Of a stretch of DNA of 37,908 nucleotides, positions 8,307 through 17,053 are shown one piece after another. Within the stretch, counting starts at the first letter, position 1. The number at the start of each line of letters is the position of its first letter. Below the pieces are notes generated by a model. That model had not been told where the DNA came from. It ran no database searches and was given only the letters and a program-made list of their open reading frames with translations. The DNA lies in the NCBI GenBank assembly GCA_030426145.1, contig JAUHZF010000042.1, forward strand, positions 1-37,908, written 5' to 3'. The translations under genes were made by a program, and so were the position numbers. Source of the DNA: Polyangia bacterium. Its GTDB lineage: Bacteria; Myxococcota_A; Polyangia; Polyangiales; Polyangiaceae.

Positions 8307-8980
8307 TCGACGGGCGGGAGGCGGGACACGACGAAGTAGTCGTCGCCCTGCTCGAGCACGCGCTCGGGATCGGGCGCGAGAACGATGGCGGGACCCTTGC
8401 CCGACGCGAGGCCGATGACCGTACGTCGCTCGGCGAGGGCGGCCCTGGCCAGGGAGCTGAAGGAGCGCCCGACGTACTCGGCAGGGACCGCAGCCCGGTA
8501 GATCTCGGAGCCGACCTCGCTCGCGAGCAGCTCGCAGATCAGGTCCGAGACCCCGACGTCCTGCACGCTGCGGACGAGCAGGTTGGCGATGGTGTAGCGC
8601 TCGTTCACCATCGTGGTCGCCCCCGCGTAGGCGAGGTGCTCGCGGTTGTCGCCGTCGACCATCTCGACCACCACGGGCACGCTCTCGTTGAGCCGCCGCA
8701 GGCTCGTCACGACGAGCGCGCTCTCGTGGTCGCACCGGGCTTCGCGGGGATTCTTGGCCAACACCAAAACCGCCGTGGCCTCTCCTGCGCCCGCCTGCTC
8801 GAGGACGGGGATCTTGCTCGGGTCCCCGGCGAAGTGCTGCACGTCGTCGCGGTGGGGCAGGGGGTGGGCCGTCTGGTCGGCCACGATCATCACCTCGGCG
8901 TCGACGAAGCGCCGGTCGGCCCGGAAGTTGTCGACGGCGCGTTCGGCCTTGCCGTTGTAGCCGAGGATGAGGAGGCGCAT
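8300..8980 (-). CDS. Stand-alone RCK/TrkA-type NAD-binding protein
   Basis: The 226-residue protein opens with a Rossmann beta strand and turn (LLILGYNGKA, residues 3-12). The glycine motif is altered from GxGxxG to GYNGKA, as in some channel-linked RCK domains. A second half, from about residue 150 (VGSEIYRAAV ... GDDYFVVSRL), resembles the TrkA_C/RCK_C domain. There is no membrane helix, so it would act as a separate cytoplasmic regulatory ring or subunit for a K+ channel or transporter. The ATG overlaps the stop of the upstream gene by one base (TGATG), which makes the two a coupled pair. A channel with its own RCK domain starts about 0.7 kb away on the other strand and is a candidate partner (inference). 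Confidence 0.8.
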   Translation of the reverse strand: MRLLILGYNGKAERAVDNFRADRRFVDAEVMIVADQTAHPLPHRDDVQHFAGDPSKIPVLEQAGAGEATAVLVLAKNPREARCDHESALVVTSLRRLNESVPVVVEMVDGDNREHLAYAGATTMVNERYTIANLLVRSVQDVGVSDLICELLASEVGSEIYRAAVPAEYVGRSFSSLARAALAERRTVIGLASGKGPAIVLAPDPERVLEQGDDYFVVSRLPPVDQ

Positions 8981-9561
8981 CAGGCGTGGATCTCGTGGCT
9001 GGGCACCATGTCGGAACCCGGGGGCTTGACCGCGTAGCTCAAGGCGAGGATCTCCACGATGACGAGACGGTAGACGCGGTGCACGGCATCGACGTCGGTC
9101 TCGCCCGCATTGACGTCGAGGGCGGCGTCGATGTGCTCCTGCACGAACTGAATGGCGTCGGGTTGCTCCATGGCCACCACGTCGTCGGACTCGATGCCAT
9201 CGGTCGGGTCTTGGCCGCGGAGCTCCTCGTCGAGGGTGAGGGCCTCCTCTACGCTCTGCAGTGCCACCGCGTCGACGAGGCCGAGGCGGCCTCCGTGGGC
9301 GCGATCGAAGGCCATCCAGAGGGCGAGGGTGAGGAAGTAGCCGAGGGCCATGGCGACCTCGTCCCGGGTGCGCGCGAGGCGGCTGCCGATGTAGGCGGAG
9401 AGGTGGGGTTGTGAGGTCTCGAAGGCCTGGAAGGTCTCGCTGAGGCGGGTCTCGGTTTGGTCTTCGTCCTCCCCCAGGAACGCCTCCACGTCGCTGAGCA
9501 CGTCAGCGGGGATCCGTGCCTCGGGCACGATCGGGCGAATGGCGGCGCTCCGAACCCACAC
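8980..9561 (-). CDS. Unknown acidic helical protein coupled to the RCK gene
   Basis: The 193-residue protein starts at GTG 9561. It is acidic, with no signal peptide and only one moderately hydrophobic stretch (about residues 72-86, containing ALGYFLTLALWMAF), which is borderline for a membrane helix. It has no Cys and no catalytic motif I can name. The region with QSVEEALTLDEEL is typical of helical adaptor proteins. Its stop overlaps the start of the RCK gene (TGATG) and its start faces a K+ channel gene 102 bases away, so a part in the same ion-transport module is the best contextual guess. No family is recognised. Confidence 0.65.
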   Translation of the reverse strand: MWVRSAAIRPIVPEARIPADVLSDVEAFLGEDEDQTETRLSETFQAFETSQPHLSAYIGSRLARTRDEVAMALGYFLTLALWMAFDRAHGGRLGLVDAVALQSVEEALTLDEELRGQDPTDGIESDDVVAMEQPDAIQFVQEHIDAALDVNAGETDVDAVHRVYRLVIVEILALSYAVKPPGSDMVPSHEIHA

Positions 9562-9663
9562 GCATTGACCCTAGTCAGTGCGCGGACCGGGTGGCAAGAC
9601 GTGGCGCCTTTCGGCCGCAAGGTGTGCGCGCGCTCGGTTCGACCGCCGTGGTAAGACCACGGC

Positions 9664-10707
9664 ATGAAGGGCGCCCCCGAGCCAGCTTCGGCGCTCAGGC
9701 GACCCCTCATCCGCGCGGGCGTCTTGGTGGGCCTCGTCTTCCTGACGGGCACGGTGGGATACACCATCATCGGCCATCCGGAGCACGGGGTCGGTGACGC
9801 CCTCTACATGACGGTGATCACGCTCACCACCGTAGGCTTCGGAGAGGTCATCGACCTGTCCCACAGCCCAGGCGGGAGGGCCTTCACCATCGTCTTGCTG
9901 CTCGGCGGTGTGGGCTCGTTCTTGAGCTTCTTCTCCGCCGTGACCGCCTTCTTCGTCGAAGGCAGCATCCAGCATCTCCTCTGGCAGAAACGAATGAAGC
10001 GTCGCATCGACGGGATCGCAGGCCACACCGTGGTCTGTGGAGGGGGCAACACGGGCATCCACATCGCGCGGGAGCTGATGGCGACCGAACGCCCCTTCGT
10101 GCTCATCGAAGGCGACGAGGAACGCGCGGCTCAGCTCGCCGAGACCCTGGGCGAAGAGGTCGCGCTCGTGCTCGGCGACGCCACCGAGGACCGCAACCTC
10201 ATCGCGGCCGGGATCGAACGCGCCAGCGCCCTGGTGGCGTGCATCTCGAGCGACAAGGACAACCTCATCGTCACCCTCTCCGCGCGCCTGCTCAACCCCG
10301 AGCTGCGCATCGTGTGCCGCTGCATCGAAGAGGGCACGGAGAAGAAGATCCGCAAAGCGGGGGCGGACGCCGTGGTGAGCGTCAACCGTATCGGTGGGCT
10401 GCGTCTGGTGAGCGAGGCCGTCCGGCCCACCGCCGTCTCGTACCTCGACCAGATGCTACGCGGCACGGAGGAGACGGTAAGAGTGGAGTCGACCGAGGTC
10501 GCCGAGGGAGCGGAGATCGCCGGCCGAACCGTCGGCGACCTGAGGACCTCGTCCCACGACCGCTTGCTCCTGCTAGCGCTCCACCTTCCCGACGGGAAGT
10601 GGCAGTACGCCCCCGATGACCAGGTGGTGCTCGAGCCCGGGGTTCGGCTCGTCTACGTAGGTGGACCCGACGTACGTACCGCCGTCGAACGCATCGCCGC
10701 CCCCTAG
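9664..10707 (+). CDS. Two-TM potassium channel with RCK domain (MthK/Kch-like)
   Basis: The 347-residue protein has TM1 at about 13-36, a pore helix, the selectivity filter TVGFGE (56-61) and TM2 at about 73-97. A cytoplasmic RCK_N Rossmann domain follows (HTVVCGGGNTG, 121-131, with an acidic residue at the end of strand two, Glu149), then an RCK_C domain (about 260-345). This is the MthK-type plan: tetrameric K+ pores gated by an octameric RCK ring that senses nucleotide or cations. The filter is GFG instead of GYG, which still occurs in K+-selective channels. The gene is divergent from the unknown/RCK pair, which may supply extra gating subunits (inference). A hexamer/heptamer repeat tract begins six bases after its stop. 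Confidence 0.92.
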   Translation: MKGAPEPASALRRPLIRAGVLVGLVFLTGTVGYTIIGHPEHGVGDALYMTVITLTTVGFGEVIDLSHSPGGRAFTIVLLLGGVGSFLSFFSAVTAFFVEGSIQHLLWQKRMKRRIDGIAGHTVVCGGGNTGIHIARELMATERPFVLIEGDEERAAQLAETLGEEVALVLGDATEDRNLIAAGIERASALVACISSDKDNLIVTLSARLLNPELRIVCRCIEEGTEKKIRKAGADAVVSVNRIGGLRLVSEAVRPTAVSYLDQMLRGTEETVRVESTEVAEGAEIAGRTVGDLRTSSHDRLLLLALHLPDGKWQYAPDDQVVLEPGVRLVYVGGPDVRTAVERIAAP

Positions 10708-10712
10708 CGTTT

Positions 10713-10856
<144 letters not shown>

Positions 10857-10866
10857 CCGAGCGCTC

Positions 10867-11742
10867 TCAATCGACGCGTAGGAGTCGCACGGAGGTGGCG
10901 GGGAGCCATCCTTCGGTGGTGCCGTAGCGGACGGGGACGAGGCGGCCCTGGCGCGGGCCGACTTCGACGCGGGCCGCTTCGGGGATCGCCTCGCCGTCCC
11001 GACTCGTGCCGCGTTCGTCGGTGAGGTAGGCCTCGCGCACCACGACCACGCCCATCCGCGTGTTCTGTCGGAGGTTGCGCGCGCCGTGGTAGAGCGGCAC
11101 GAAGGCGAGCACGCAGAGGGCGCCGAGCGGGATCATCAACACACCCGCAAGGTGGGCAGGACCCGTCTTTCGGAGCCAGCGGAGGGCGAGGCCCGCAGCG
11201 AGGATCATCGCTCCGACGATGGCGAGCACCGCCCATGTGGTCTCGGACGCGAGCCGCATCACGACCCGGTCGAGGGAAGGCTTGGCGAGCACGGCGTCCT
11301 TGCCTGCACGTGCGCGCTGACGCGCCACCTCTGCCTGCACCGCCTGCAGCGCCGCCCGGGCCTCGACGTCATCGGGCCGCATGGCGAGCGTCTCTTCGAA
11401 GGCGGCTGCGGCCCGGCCCAGATCACCCGGCTTGCCCGCCCCATTGTCGATCCGCATGACGAAAGCGAGCCCCCGGTTGTAGCTCGCGTCGGGGTGGCTC
11501 GGCATGCGGTCGGCGTAGGCTTCGAAGTGGTCGATGGCCTCCTGGTATCGCCCCTCTCGAAGCGCCTGCGTACCGGCCGCGAAGGCCTGCTCGGGCGGGA
11601 TCGGCTTGGGTTCGGCCTCGTCCGTCTGGTCCGCCTCAACCTCCGCTGAGGCGGCGGCTGCAGGCGTCTGCGCCGTAGCGGGAACCACGGCCAGCAGCGC
11701 CAGCGCCGTCATGACGGCGGCCATCCAACGGCGAGGGCTCAT
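10867..11742 (-). CDS. batE: BatE-like TPR and SH3-type membrane protein, last gene of the Bat operon
   Basis: The 291-residue protein has a signal peptide (1-25, ending near TAQ), TPR-like helices at about 50-150 (AFAAGTQALREGRYQEAIDH and a following copy), two membrane helices (about 170-195 and 200-222), and a C-terminal beta domain (about 228-290) that resembles a bacterial SH3 fold ending in GWLPATSVRLL. TPR plus SH3 is the usual BatE architecture. The ATG overlaps the batD stop (ATGA). Bat proteins form a membrane complex linked to aerotolerance or envelope stress in Bacteroides and Leptospira-type systems. The precise role is not settled. Confidence 0.83.
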   Translation of the reverse strand: MSPRRWMAAVMTALALLAVVPATAQTPAAAASAEVEADQTDEAEPKPIPPEQAFAAGTQALREGRYQEAIDHFEAYADRMPSHPDASYNRGLAFVMRIDNGAGKPGDLGRAAAAFEETLAMRPDDVEARAALQAVQAEVARQRARAGKDAVLAKPSLDRVVMRLASETTWAVLAIVGAMILAAGLALRWLRKTGPAHLAGVLMIPLGALCVLAFVPLYHGARNLRQNTRMGVVVVREAYLTDERGTSRDGEAIPEAARVEVGPRQGRLVPVRYGTTEGWLPATSVRLLRVD

Positions 11743-13595
11743 GGCGTGAGGGCCTTCACCAGCTTGCGCGTGGTCTGGAGGATGGCCGCGTCGGCCTCAT
11801 CGGCAGGCGCGAAGCGGAGCTCGCCACACTGGCGAAGGATGGTGACGATCTCGTCTGCGGTCTCCGCCTTCACGCCCTTGCCGACGAGACGTTCGGACAG
11901 GTCGTCGAGCAAGACGCCGCGCGACTTGAGGCCGGTGCCCGCTTGGATGGCGAGGTGCAGCGCCTTCTCGCACCACGCTGCTGCCTCCTTGGCGTCGTCG
12001 GTGCGACTGGCCTCGGCGAGGGCCTCGCGAGCGAGGACCTCGGGCGCGTCGGCCCGCTCGCGACGGCGTCGTCGAAGGCCATGTGCACCGCGCCATACCC
12101 CGCCGATGAGCGCGACCCCGAAGGGCGGTGCGAGCACCAGCGTCCACAGCAGACTCGGCGAGAAGCCGGTCTCTTGCGCTGGGTCGTAGGCCGTCAGCTG
12201 CGCGCGGGGCGGGCCGAGCTTGGCGAAGGGGGACTCGTCGCCGGAGGCGGCAGCGCCAGCGCTCGCATCGGGGGCCGGGGTCTTGCCAGGGCGAACACGA
12301 ACCGAGCCGAGCTTGGCGCGCACCACCACGTAGCGTTCGGCCTTGGGATCCCAATAGGGGAGCGTGATCTCGCCGAGGTCGACCGGACCCGGTTGATCGA
12401 GGCGAACCGCATAGCCAAAGGTCCGCCAGCCGCCGAGCTGGCCGCGGTTGCGCTGCAGCTCGCCCTTGAGCTCCGGCTCGTACCACTCGACGCCCGCGCG
12501 TTCGGGCAGCTTGAGCTTGGTCGGTAGCAGACCGATCCCCTCGAGCCGGGCCTGTACGCTCACGGTGCCCCCCGCGGTGATCTCACGTGGCGCCACCTCG
12601 GCCGACAGCCGGAGGTTGCGACCGACGTCGCCAATCCGATAGCCGGCGGGTCGTCCCTCGGTCGGAGGCTCGATGACCTCGATGATGGCGTCGTTCGACT
12701 CGCGCTCGACAGGCCGCCGCCCCAGCTTGGGAATCGTGAACGTACCCTTGAGTACGCCCGTGCTGAGCTTGCCCGTGCGCAAGGGGAAGGCCGCCTCCTG
12801 GCCAGTCAGGTTTGCATAGAACCGCTGGGCGCCAACCTGGGTCAGCACGAGCTCTCGCTCTCGGGACGGGTTGGGCAGGTCGTGGCGGATGAAGTCGTTC
12901 AGGGGCGGGTTGCGATAGTCGCCGCGTCCCCGCCGGACGCGCGAGTAGACGTAGTAGGCGAGGGTCACCTGCTCGCCTACGTAGGCCTTGTTCTGCGAGG
13001 GGACGATGCGGATGAAGACGTAGGGGTCCGGGACGCGACGCATGCGCAGCTCCCGTCCTTCGAGCGTGAGGGGGCGATCGTCTTCGTCGAGCAGGGTGGC
13101 GATATCGAAACCGCGATTGCGCGGGCCGAGGAAGAAGCTGCTCATGCCACCGAACCCCTGCCGCCGGTTGCGATTGCCCGGCAGGGTCCCTTTGGCCACC
13201 ACTTTCAACCGCAGACCTTTGCTGGCGCTCACCGTTTCGCCGTCGACGATGACGCTCGGCGCCGGGATGGTGAAGGTGCCCTCGCGATTGGGGGCGATGA
13301 CCCAATTGGCGGTGAACGACTGGCGCAGCTGCTGCCGGCCATTGATGCGCAGGTTGAAGCTCGAAAGAAAGGTGCTCGGCCGGGTGATGCTGAACCCATC
13401 GGGCACCTTCAGCGTGGGCTGGGCTGGTGCGACCTGACCTTCGAAGAGAACCTTCATGGTCACGGTGACGGGGTCGTCGACCTCGACCTCGTTTTCGCTG
13501 ATCCCCACCTGGATCTGAGGCTCGGCCGCGGCGAGGCGAGGCACGAGCAACATCAGAAGGGCGAGAAGCCAACCGAGGCGAAGGGCGCGCGTCAC
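11739..13595 (-). CDS. batD: BatD-like exported membrane protein
   Basis: The start is GTG 13595, which overlaps the upstream stop (GTGA) and gives 618 residues. A signal peptide covers about residues 1-25 (LGWLLALLMLLVPRLAAA). The long extracytoplasmic region carries repeated beta-sandwich segments typical of BatD (VGISENEVEVDDPVTVTMKV; later AEVAPREITAGGTVSVQARL). A single membrane helix near residue 490 (LLWTLVLAPPFGVALIGGVW) is followed by a cytoplasmic helical tail of about 110 residues. The reading frame stays open for almost 1.1 kb upstream, but that part lies over the TPR gene in another frame and is not coding. Translational coupling on both sides places it in the Bat complex. Confidence 0.9.
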   Translation of the reverse strand: MTRALRLGWLLALLMLLVPRLAAAEPQIQVGISENEVEVDDPVTVTMKVLFEGQVAPAQPTLKVPDGFSITRPSTFLSSFNLRINGRQQLRQSFTANWVIAPNREGTFTIPAPSVIVDGETVSASKGLRLKVVAKGTLPGNRNRRQGFGGMSSFFLGPRNRGFDIATLLDEDDRPLTLEGRELRMRRVPDPYVFIRIVPSQNKAYVGEQVTLAYYVYSRVRRGRGDYRNPPLNDFIRHDLPNPSRERELVLTQVGAQRFYANLTGQEAAFPLRTGKLSTGVLKGTFTIPKLGRRPVERESNDAIIEVIEPPTEGRPAGYRIGDVGRNLRLSAEVAPREITAGGTVSVQARLEGIGLLPTKLKLPERAGVEWYEPELKGELQRNRGQLGGWRTFGYAVRLDQPGPVDLGEITLPYWDPKAERYVVVRAKLGSVRVRPGKTPAPDASAGAAASGDESPFAKLGPPRAQLTAYDPAQETGFSPSLLWTLVLAPPFGVALIGGVWRGAHGLRRRRRERADAPEVLAREALAEASRTDDAKEAAAWCEKALHLAIQAGTGLKSRGVLLDDLSERLVGKGVKAETADEIVTILRQCGELRFAPADEADAAILQTTRKLVKALTP

Positions 13596-14764
13596 TTGTC
13601 CTCCATCACCCGCCGGCGGCGCACGTTGTTGCCGCGCTTCTTGGCCGCCTCTTCTTGGTAGGTGGGGGCGGATTCGAACTGGTCGAGCAGGGCTTCGAGG
13701 GAGGCTTGTGCGCCCTCTTCCTCCCCACTCTCGTCGATGCCCTCGTTGGCGCCCTTGTCGGCCTGCTCTTCGTCGCCAGAGGGGTCGGGCTCGGGCTTGT
13801 CTTGCTCCTGCTCGTCGCCCTCGTCGCCCTCGTCGGGCTTCTTTTCGTCCTTCTCGTCTTCGCCGTCCTTCTTGTCGCCCTCGTCTCCTTTGTCGCCCTT
13901 TTCGCCCTGGTCGCCCTTGTCGTCGTCCCCGCCGTCGTCCTGTTTGTCGCCGTCTTCGGGCTTGTCTTGGCTCTGGTTCTCGTCGTCGGGTTGGGGCTCG
14001 GGAGGCGGCGGCTGCTGGGCCTCGATCTCTTGCTGACGCCAGAGGGCGATGGACCGGTTCCAGGCCGCATCGGCACCGATGGTGTCCTTGGGCGGTCCCT
14101 TCTGCTCCTCGCCCTCCTTGGGCTCGGGAAAGCCGGGCATGAGCGCGAGGGCCAGGTCGTAGCTTTTCACCGCTTCCTCGTACTTCTCCTGCATGAAGTC
14201 GAGATTGCCGGCGAGGTAGAAGGCGCGGGCGCGCAGGTCGATGGGGATCTCGGGATCGGAGCCGATGGCGTTCACGATCGCGAGGGCGCAAGCGATGGTC
14301 TGCTCTCGCTTGCCGTTCTTCTCCTCGTCGGGCGGGTCGCCGCTCGGCGGGGCCATGGGCAGTCCCGAGGCCGACGGTGCCGGCATGGGCTCTTCGCCGA
14401 ACCGATGGCCATAGCTCTCGGCGAGCTGGAACAGCGCGAGCCCGAAGTCGAAGGAGGCGTTGTACTTGTCGCGGACGGCGTCGGGTAGTCCGATGCCCTC
14501 CTCGCTGCAGGGGCCGGTTTGCAGGTATTCCTGCAGCAAGTCGCTCGCTCGTTGCGGCTCGCCGGCTTCCATCGCCGCGATGGCGGCGTCGACCTCGGGG
14601 GCATTGCGCTCGAAGGGGCGTCGAGGATCCCAGCTCGTGCACCCCGCGAAGAAGGCGAGGCCACCGAGCAGCAACACCACGAGGATGCCCATGCCAATGG
14701 CGGGGCGCCGCCATCGCGGGCGTCGTCGCGGCGTGGTCTCTTCCACCGCCTCTTTCTCAGGCAC
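13592..14764 (-). CDS. batC: BatC-like TPR protein with long acidic/Lys low-complexity tail
   Basis: The 390-residue protein starts at GTG 14764, overlapping the batB stop by eight bases. A membrane helix lies at about 22-40, ending in FFAGC, which could also be a lipobox. Residues 50-235 are helical and TPR-like, with several Trp/Leu/Tyr pairs (for example AFYLAGNLDFMQEKYEEAVK). From about residue 245 to 345 it becomes extremely rich in Asp, Glu, Lys, Gly and Gln (GDKGDEGDKKDGED-type sequence). It ends with a basic RRRR segment. TPR proteins in this position are BatC in other Bat operons. The acidic tail is longer than I would expect for a typical BatC and may be a disordered linker. Confidence 0.75.
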   Translation of the reverse strand: MPEKEAVEETTPRRRPRWRRPAIGMGILVVLLLGGLAFFAGCTSWDPRRPFERNAPEVDAAIAAMEAGEPQRASDLLQEYLQTGPCSEEGIGLPDAVRDKYNASFDFGLALFQLAESYGHRFGEEPMPAPSASGLPMAPPSGDPPDEEKNGKREQTIACALAIVNAIGSDPEIPIDLRARAFYLAGNLDFMQEKYEEAVKSYDLALALMPGFPEPKEGEEQKGPPKDTIGADAAWNRSIALWRQQEIEAQQPPPPEPQPDDENQSQDKPEDGDKQDDGGDDDKGDQGEKGDKGDEGDKKDGEDEKDEKKPDEGDEGDEQEQDKPEPDPSGDEEQADKGANEGIDESGEEEGAQASLEALLDQFESAPTYQEEAAKKRGNNVRRRRVMEDK

Positions 14765-15848
14765 GGAGGGCCTCCTTCTTGGGGCGCAGGCGGGCCTGCT
14801 TCTTCGGCGGGACCTTGTGGCTGAAGCGACGACGCGGCGACTCGCCGATGAAGACCTCGAGCACCAACAGGAGCAGGGCGAGACCGAGGGGGTAGAAGTA
14901 GATGTCGGCGTAGACCTGCTCCACGCGCTCGCTGAGCTCGCCCTTCATGCGGTCACGTAGGGCCTGGGTGATCTCCTCGATGCCGGTGGTGCCCTTCTCG
15001 GCCCGAATGAGGATGCCGTCAGGCGTGGATGCCGCGATGTCGGCGAGCTGCTTCTCGCCCTTGGCGCTCAGCTCGGTGGTGAGGGGCTTGCCGTCGCGCC
15101 CGCGCCGATAACCGACCACGCTTCCGTCGGCGCCGATATCGGGGATGGGCTCGGGGGTGCGGCCGCCGATCTGCACCACGTGAATGGTGGTGCCGCCCTT
15201 ACCGATGTTGTTGGCGACCGCGACTGGATTGCCCTCGAGGTCTTCCCCGTCGGTGATGAGCACGATGACCCGCTCGTGGTCTTTGGCTTTCGGGTCGCGG
15301 GCCAGCAGGTTGCGCGCGTACTTGAGGGCACGCGCGATCGCGGTGCCACCCACCGGCATGTCGTTGGGCTCGAGCTGCCGGAGAAACTGCGCGATGGCGG
15401 CGCCGTCGGCGGTGAGGGGGAAGCCCATCGGCTCGCCGGCGAAGGCCACGGCGCCGAACCGCGCGCCACGCAGCTGTTTGACGAGCCGAGCGATCTCCAC
15501 CTTGGCCCGGAAGATCCGCGAGGGCTCCACGTCTCGGGCGTACATGCTCTTGGAGAAGTCCATCACCAAGACCACGTCGAGATTGGTGGCTGGGACGAGG
15601 CGGGTACCCTTGCCGTATTGGGGACGCGCGGCGGCGAAGAAGGCGAGCAGCACCGCGATGACCAGGAGGACCCCCTTGTAGCCGCGGCGCTTGGCCGGGT
15701 CGAACGTGCGCAGCCCGCGAATGCGTTCACCATCGCCGAACTGCGACACGGCACGCCGCATGCGGAAACCACCGAACACGAGGGTGAGGGCGACGACCAG
15801 CGCAATGGCGAGGCCAATGGGGAGGAAGTACCAGGCGCCGAGTTTCAC
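14757..15848 (-). CDS. batB: BatB-like von Willebrand A domain membrane protein
   Basis: The 363-residue protein has an N-terminal helix (about 7-28), a second helix (about 58-74), a VWA domain (about 90-290) and a C-terminal helix (about 320-338) followed by a basic tail. The MIDAS metal site is complete: DFSKS at 97-101, a Thr in VGGTAIARAL and the Asp in ITDGED. This matches BatA/BatB proteins, whose VWA domain faces the periplasm and binds a divalent cation. The GTG start overlaps the batA stop by four bases. Pairing with the batA product is expected by family. Confidence 0.92.
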   Translation of the reverse strand: MKLGAWYFLPIGLAIALVVALTLVFGGFRMRRAVSQFGDGERIRGLRTFDPAKRRGYKGVLLVIAVLLAFFAAARPQYGKGTRLVPATNLDVVLVMDFSKSMYARDVEPSRIFRAKVEIARLVKQLRGARFGAVAFAGEPMGFPLTADGAAIAQFLRQLEPNDMPVGGTAIARALKYARNLLARDPKAKDHERVIVLITDGEDLEGNPVAVANNIGKGGTTIHVVQIGGRTPEPIPDIGADGSVVGYRRGRDGKPLTTELSAKGEKQLADIAASTPDGILIRAEKGTTGIEEITQALRDRMKGELSERVEQVYADIYFYPLGLALLLLVLEVFIGESPRRRFSHKVPPKKQARLRPKKEALRA

Positions 15849-17053
15849 GGGAACCTCCGCAGCAAGAGCGAGCGCAGGAGTGCCTCGAGCCCGATGAGCA
15901 CGACCCCGGGGATGAGCAGGAAGGGGAAGAGGTCTTCGTAGTGGGCTACGGAGGCCTCGAACCGCGTCTTCTCGAGCTGGTCGAGGATGGAGTGCATCGA
16001 CTCGCGTAGGGCCTTGGCGTCGGTGGCGATGAATGCCTCACCGCCCGTCTTGTCGCTGATCTTCTTCAGCAACGCGGGGTCGGTGGGGTAGCGAGCGCGG
16101 CCGTAGATGGGCTTGCCGAAAGGAGAGTAGCCATTGAGCACCTCCACCTCGGCGCCGTCTCCGATCTGAATGGTGTAGACCTTGGCCCCGTGGGTGGTGG
16201 CTGCCTCGATGGCTTTGTCGGGAGAGACGCGACCGCCGGTGTTGAAGCCGTCGGTCATGAGGATCACGACCTTCGATTGCGCGTCGCTTCGGCGCAATCG
16301 GGCCACGGCGGTGAAGAGGGCATCGCCGAGCGCAGTTTGCCCCCCATCGATGACGTTGAGCTCGAGCTGGCTGATGAGCTTGCTCAGCAGGGCGTAGTCG
16401 AGGGTGGGGGGAGAGAGGAGGTAGGCGTTGGAGCCGAACACCACCGCGCCGATACGGTCGGTCTGGCGGCGGGAGATGAAGTCCTGCACCACCACCTTGG
16501 CCGTATCCAGGCGAGTGAGTCGCTGGTTCTTCTTGGGTCGCAGCTCGGCGGGCAGGTCTTCGGGTTCGGCGTCGAGGATGGCCTGCATCGAGCCCGAGAG
16601 GTCGAGCACGACCACGATGTCGATGCCGCGCTCTTCACCGGTGGCGTCGCTGAGCACGCTCACCGGTCGGGCGAGAGCGAGGGCGAAGAAGGCGATGGCC
16701 ACGGCGCGGAGGATGCCAGGCAGGTCGCGTAGACGAACCCGCCAGCCACGAGGGGCGCGGCGCAGCGGAATGGTGGTACCGATTTTCAGTCTCGGGCGAC
16801 GCTGGTCCTGACCGAAGGTGCTCCACCACCACACCGGCGGCACCGCGATGAGAGCGAGCAGCGCCCACTTGGATTGCCACTCGGCGTAGAACCACGCCTC
16901 GCCACGCACCATCCAGGGGTAGATGAGGGCGAGGCCGAGCACGATGACCGTGAGCCCCAGGGCGCCGAGCGCACGCCAGAGCTTGCGCGCCGGGGGAGCG
17001 ATTGGGGCCGGGGTGAGGGCCGGCTTGCGACGCTGGGCTTTGCGCAGGCTCAT
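15845..17053 (-). CDS. batA: BatA-like von Willebrand A domain membrane protein
   Basis: The 402-residue protein has predicted helices at about 28-48, 62-78 and 112-130, a VWA domain at about 143-350 and a last helix near the C-terminus (about 375-395). The MIDAS motif DLSGS is at 151-155, with the Thr (GGQTALGDAL) and Asp (MTDGFN) partners present. The basic N-terminus before the first helix suggests it stays inside. The ATG overlaps the preceding stop (ATGA). MoxR/DUF58/VWA neighbours are the defining Bat context, and MoxR ATPases are thought to act on VWA partners. Confidence 0.93.
   Translation of the reverse strand: MSLRKAQRRKPALTPAPIAPPARKLWRALGALGLTVIVLGLALIYPWMVRGEAWFYAEWQSKWALLALIAVPPVWWWSTFGQDQRRPRLKIGTTIPLRRAPRGWRVRLRDLPGILRAVAIAFFALALARPVSVLSDATGEERGIDIVVVLDLSGSMQAILDAEPEDLPAELRPKKNQRLTRLDTAKVVVQDFISRRQTDRIGAVVFGSNAYLLSPPTLDYALLSKLISQLELNVIDGGQTALGDALFTAVARLRRSDAQSKVVILMTDGFNTGGRVSPDKAIEAATTHGAKVYTIQIGDGAEVEVLNGYSPFGKPIYGRARYPTDPALLKKISDKTGGEAFIATDAKALRESMHSILDQLEKTRFEASVAHYEDLFPFLLIPGVVLIGLEALLRSLLLRRFP

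Noticed and set aside
13655..14488. Plus-strand hydrophobic frame that looks like a membrane protein
   Set aside because: The Leu/Val/Ala runs are the antisense image of the acidic Asp/Glu/Lys tail of the BatC-like gene.
11739..14714. Minus-strand 991-codon reading of batD extended upstream
   Set aside because: Only the last 618 codons, from GTG 13595, are BatD. The first part runs over the BatC-like gene in another frame and is Arg-rich junk.
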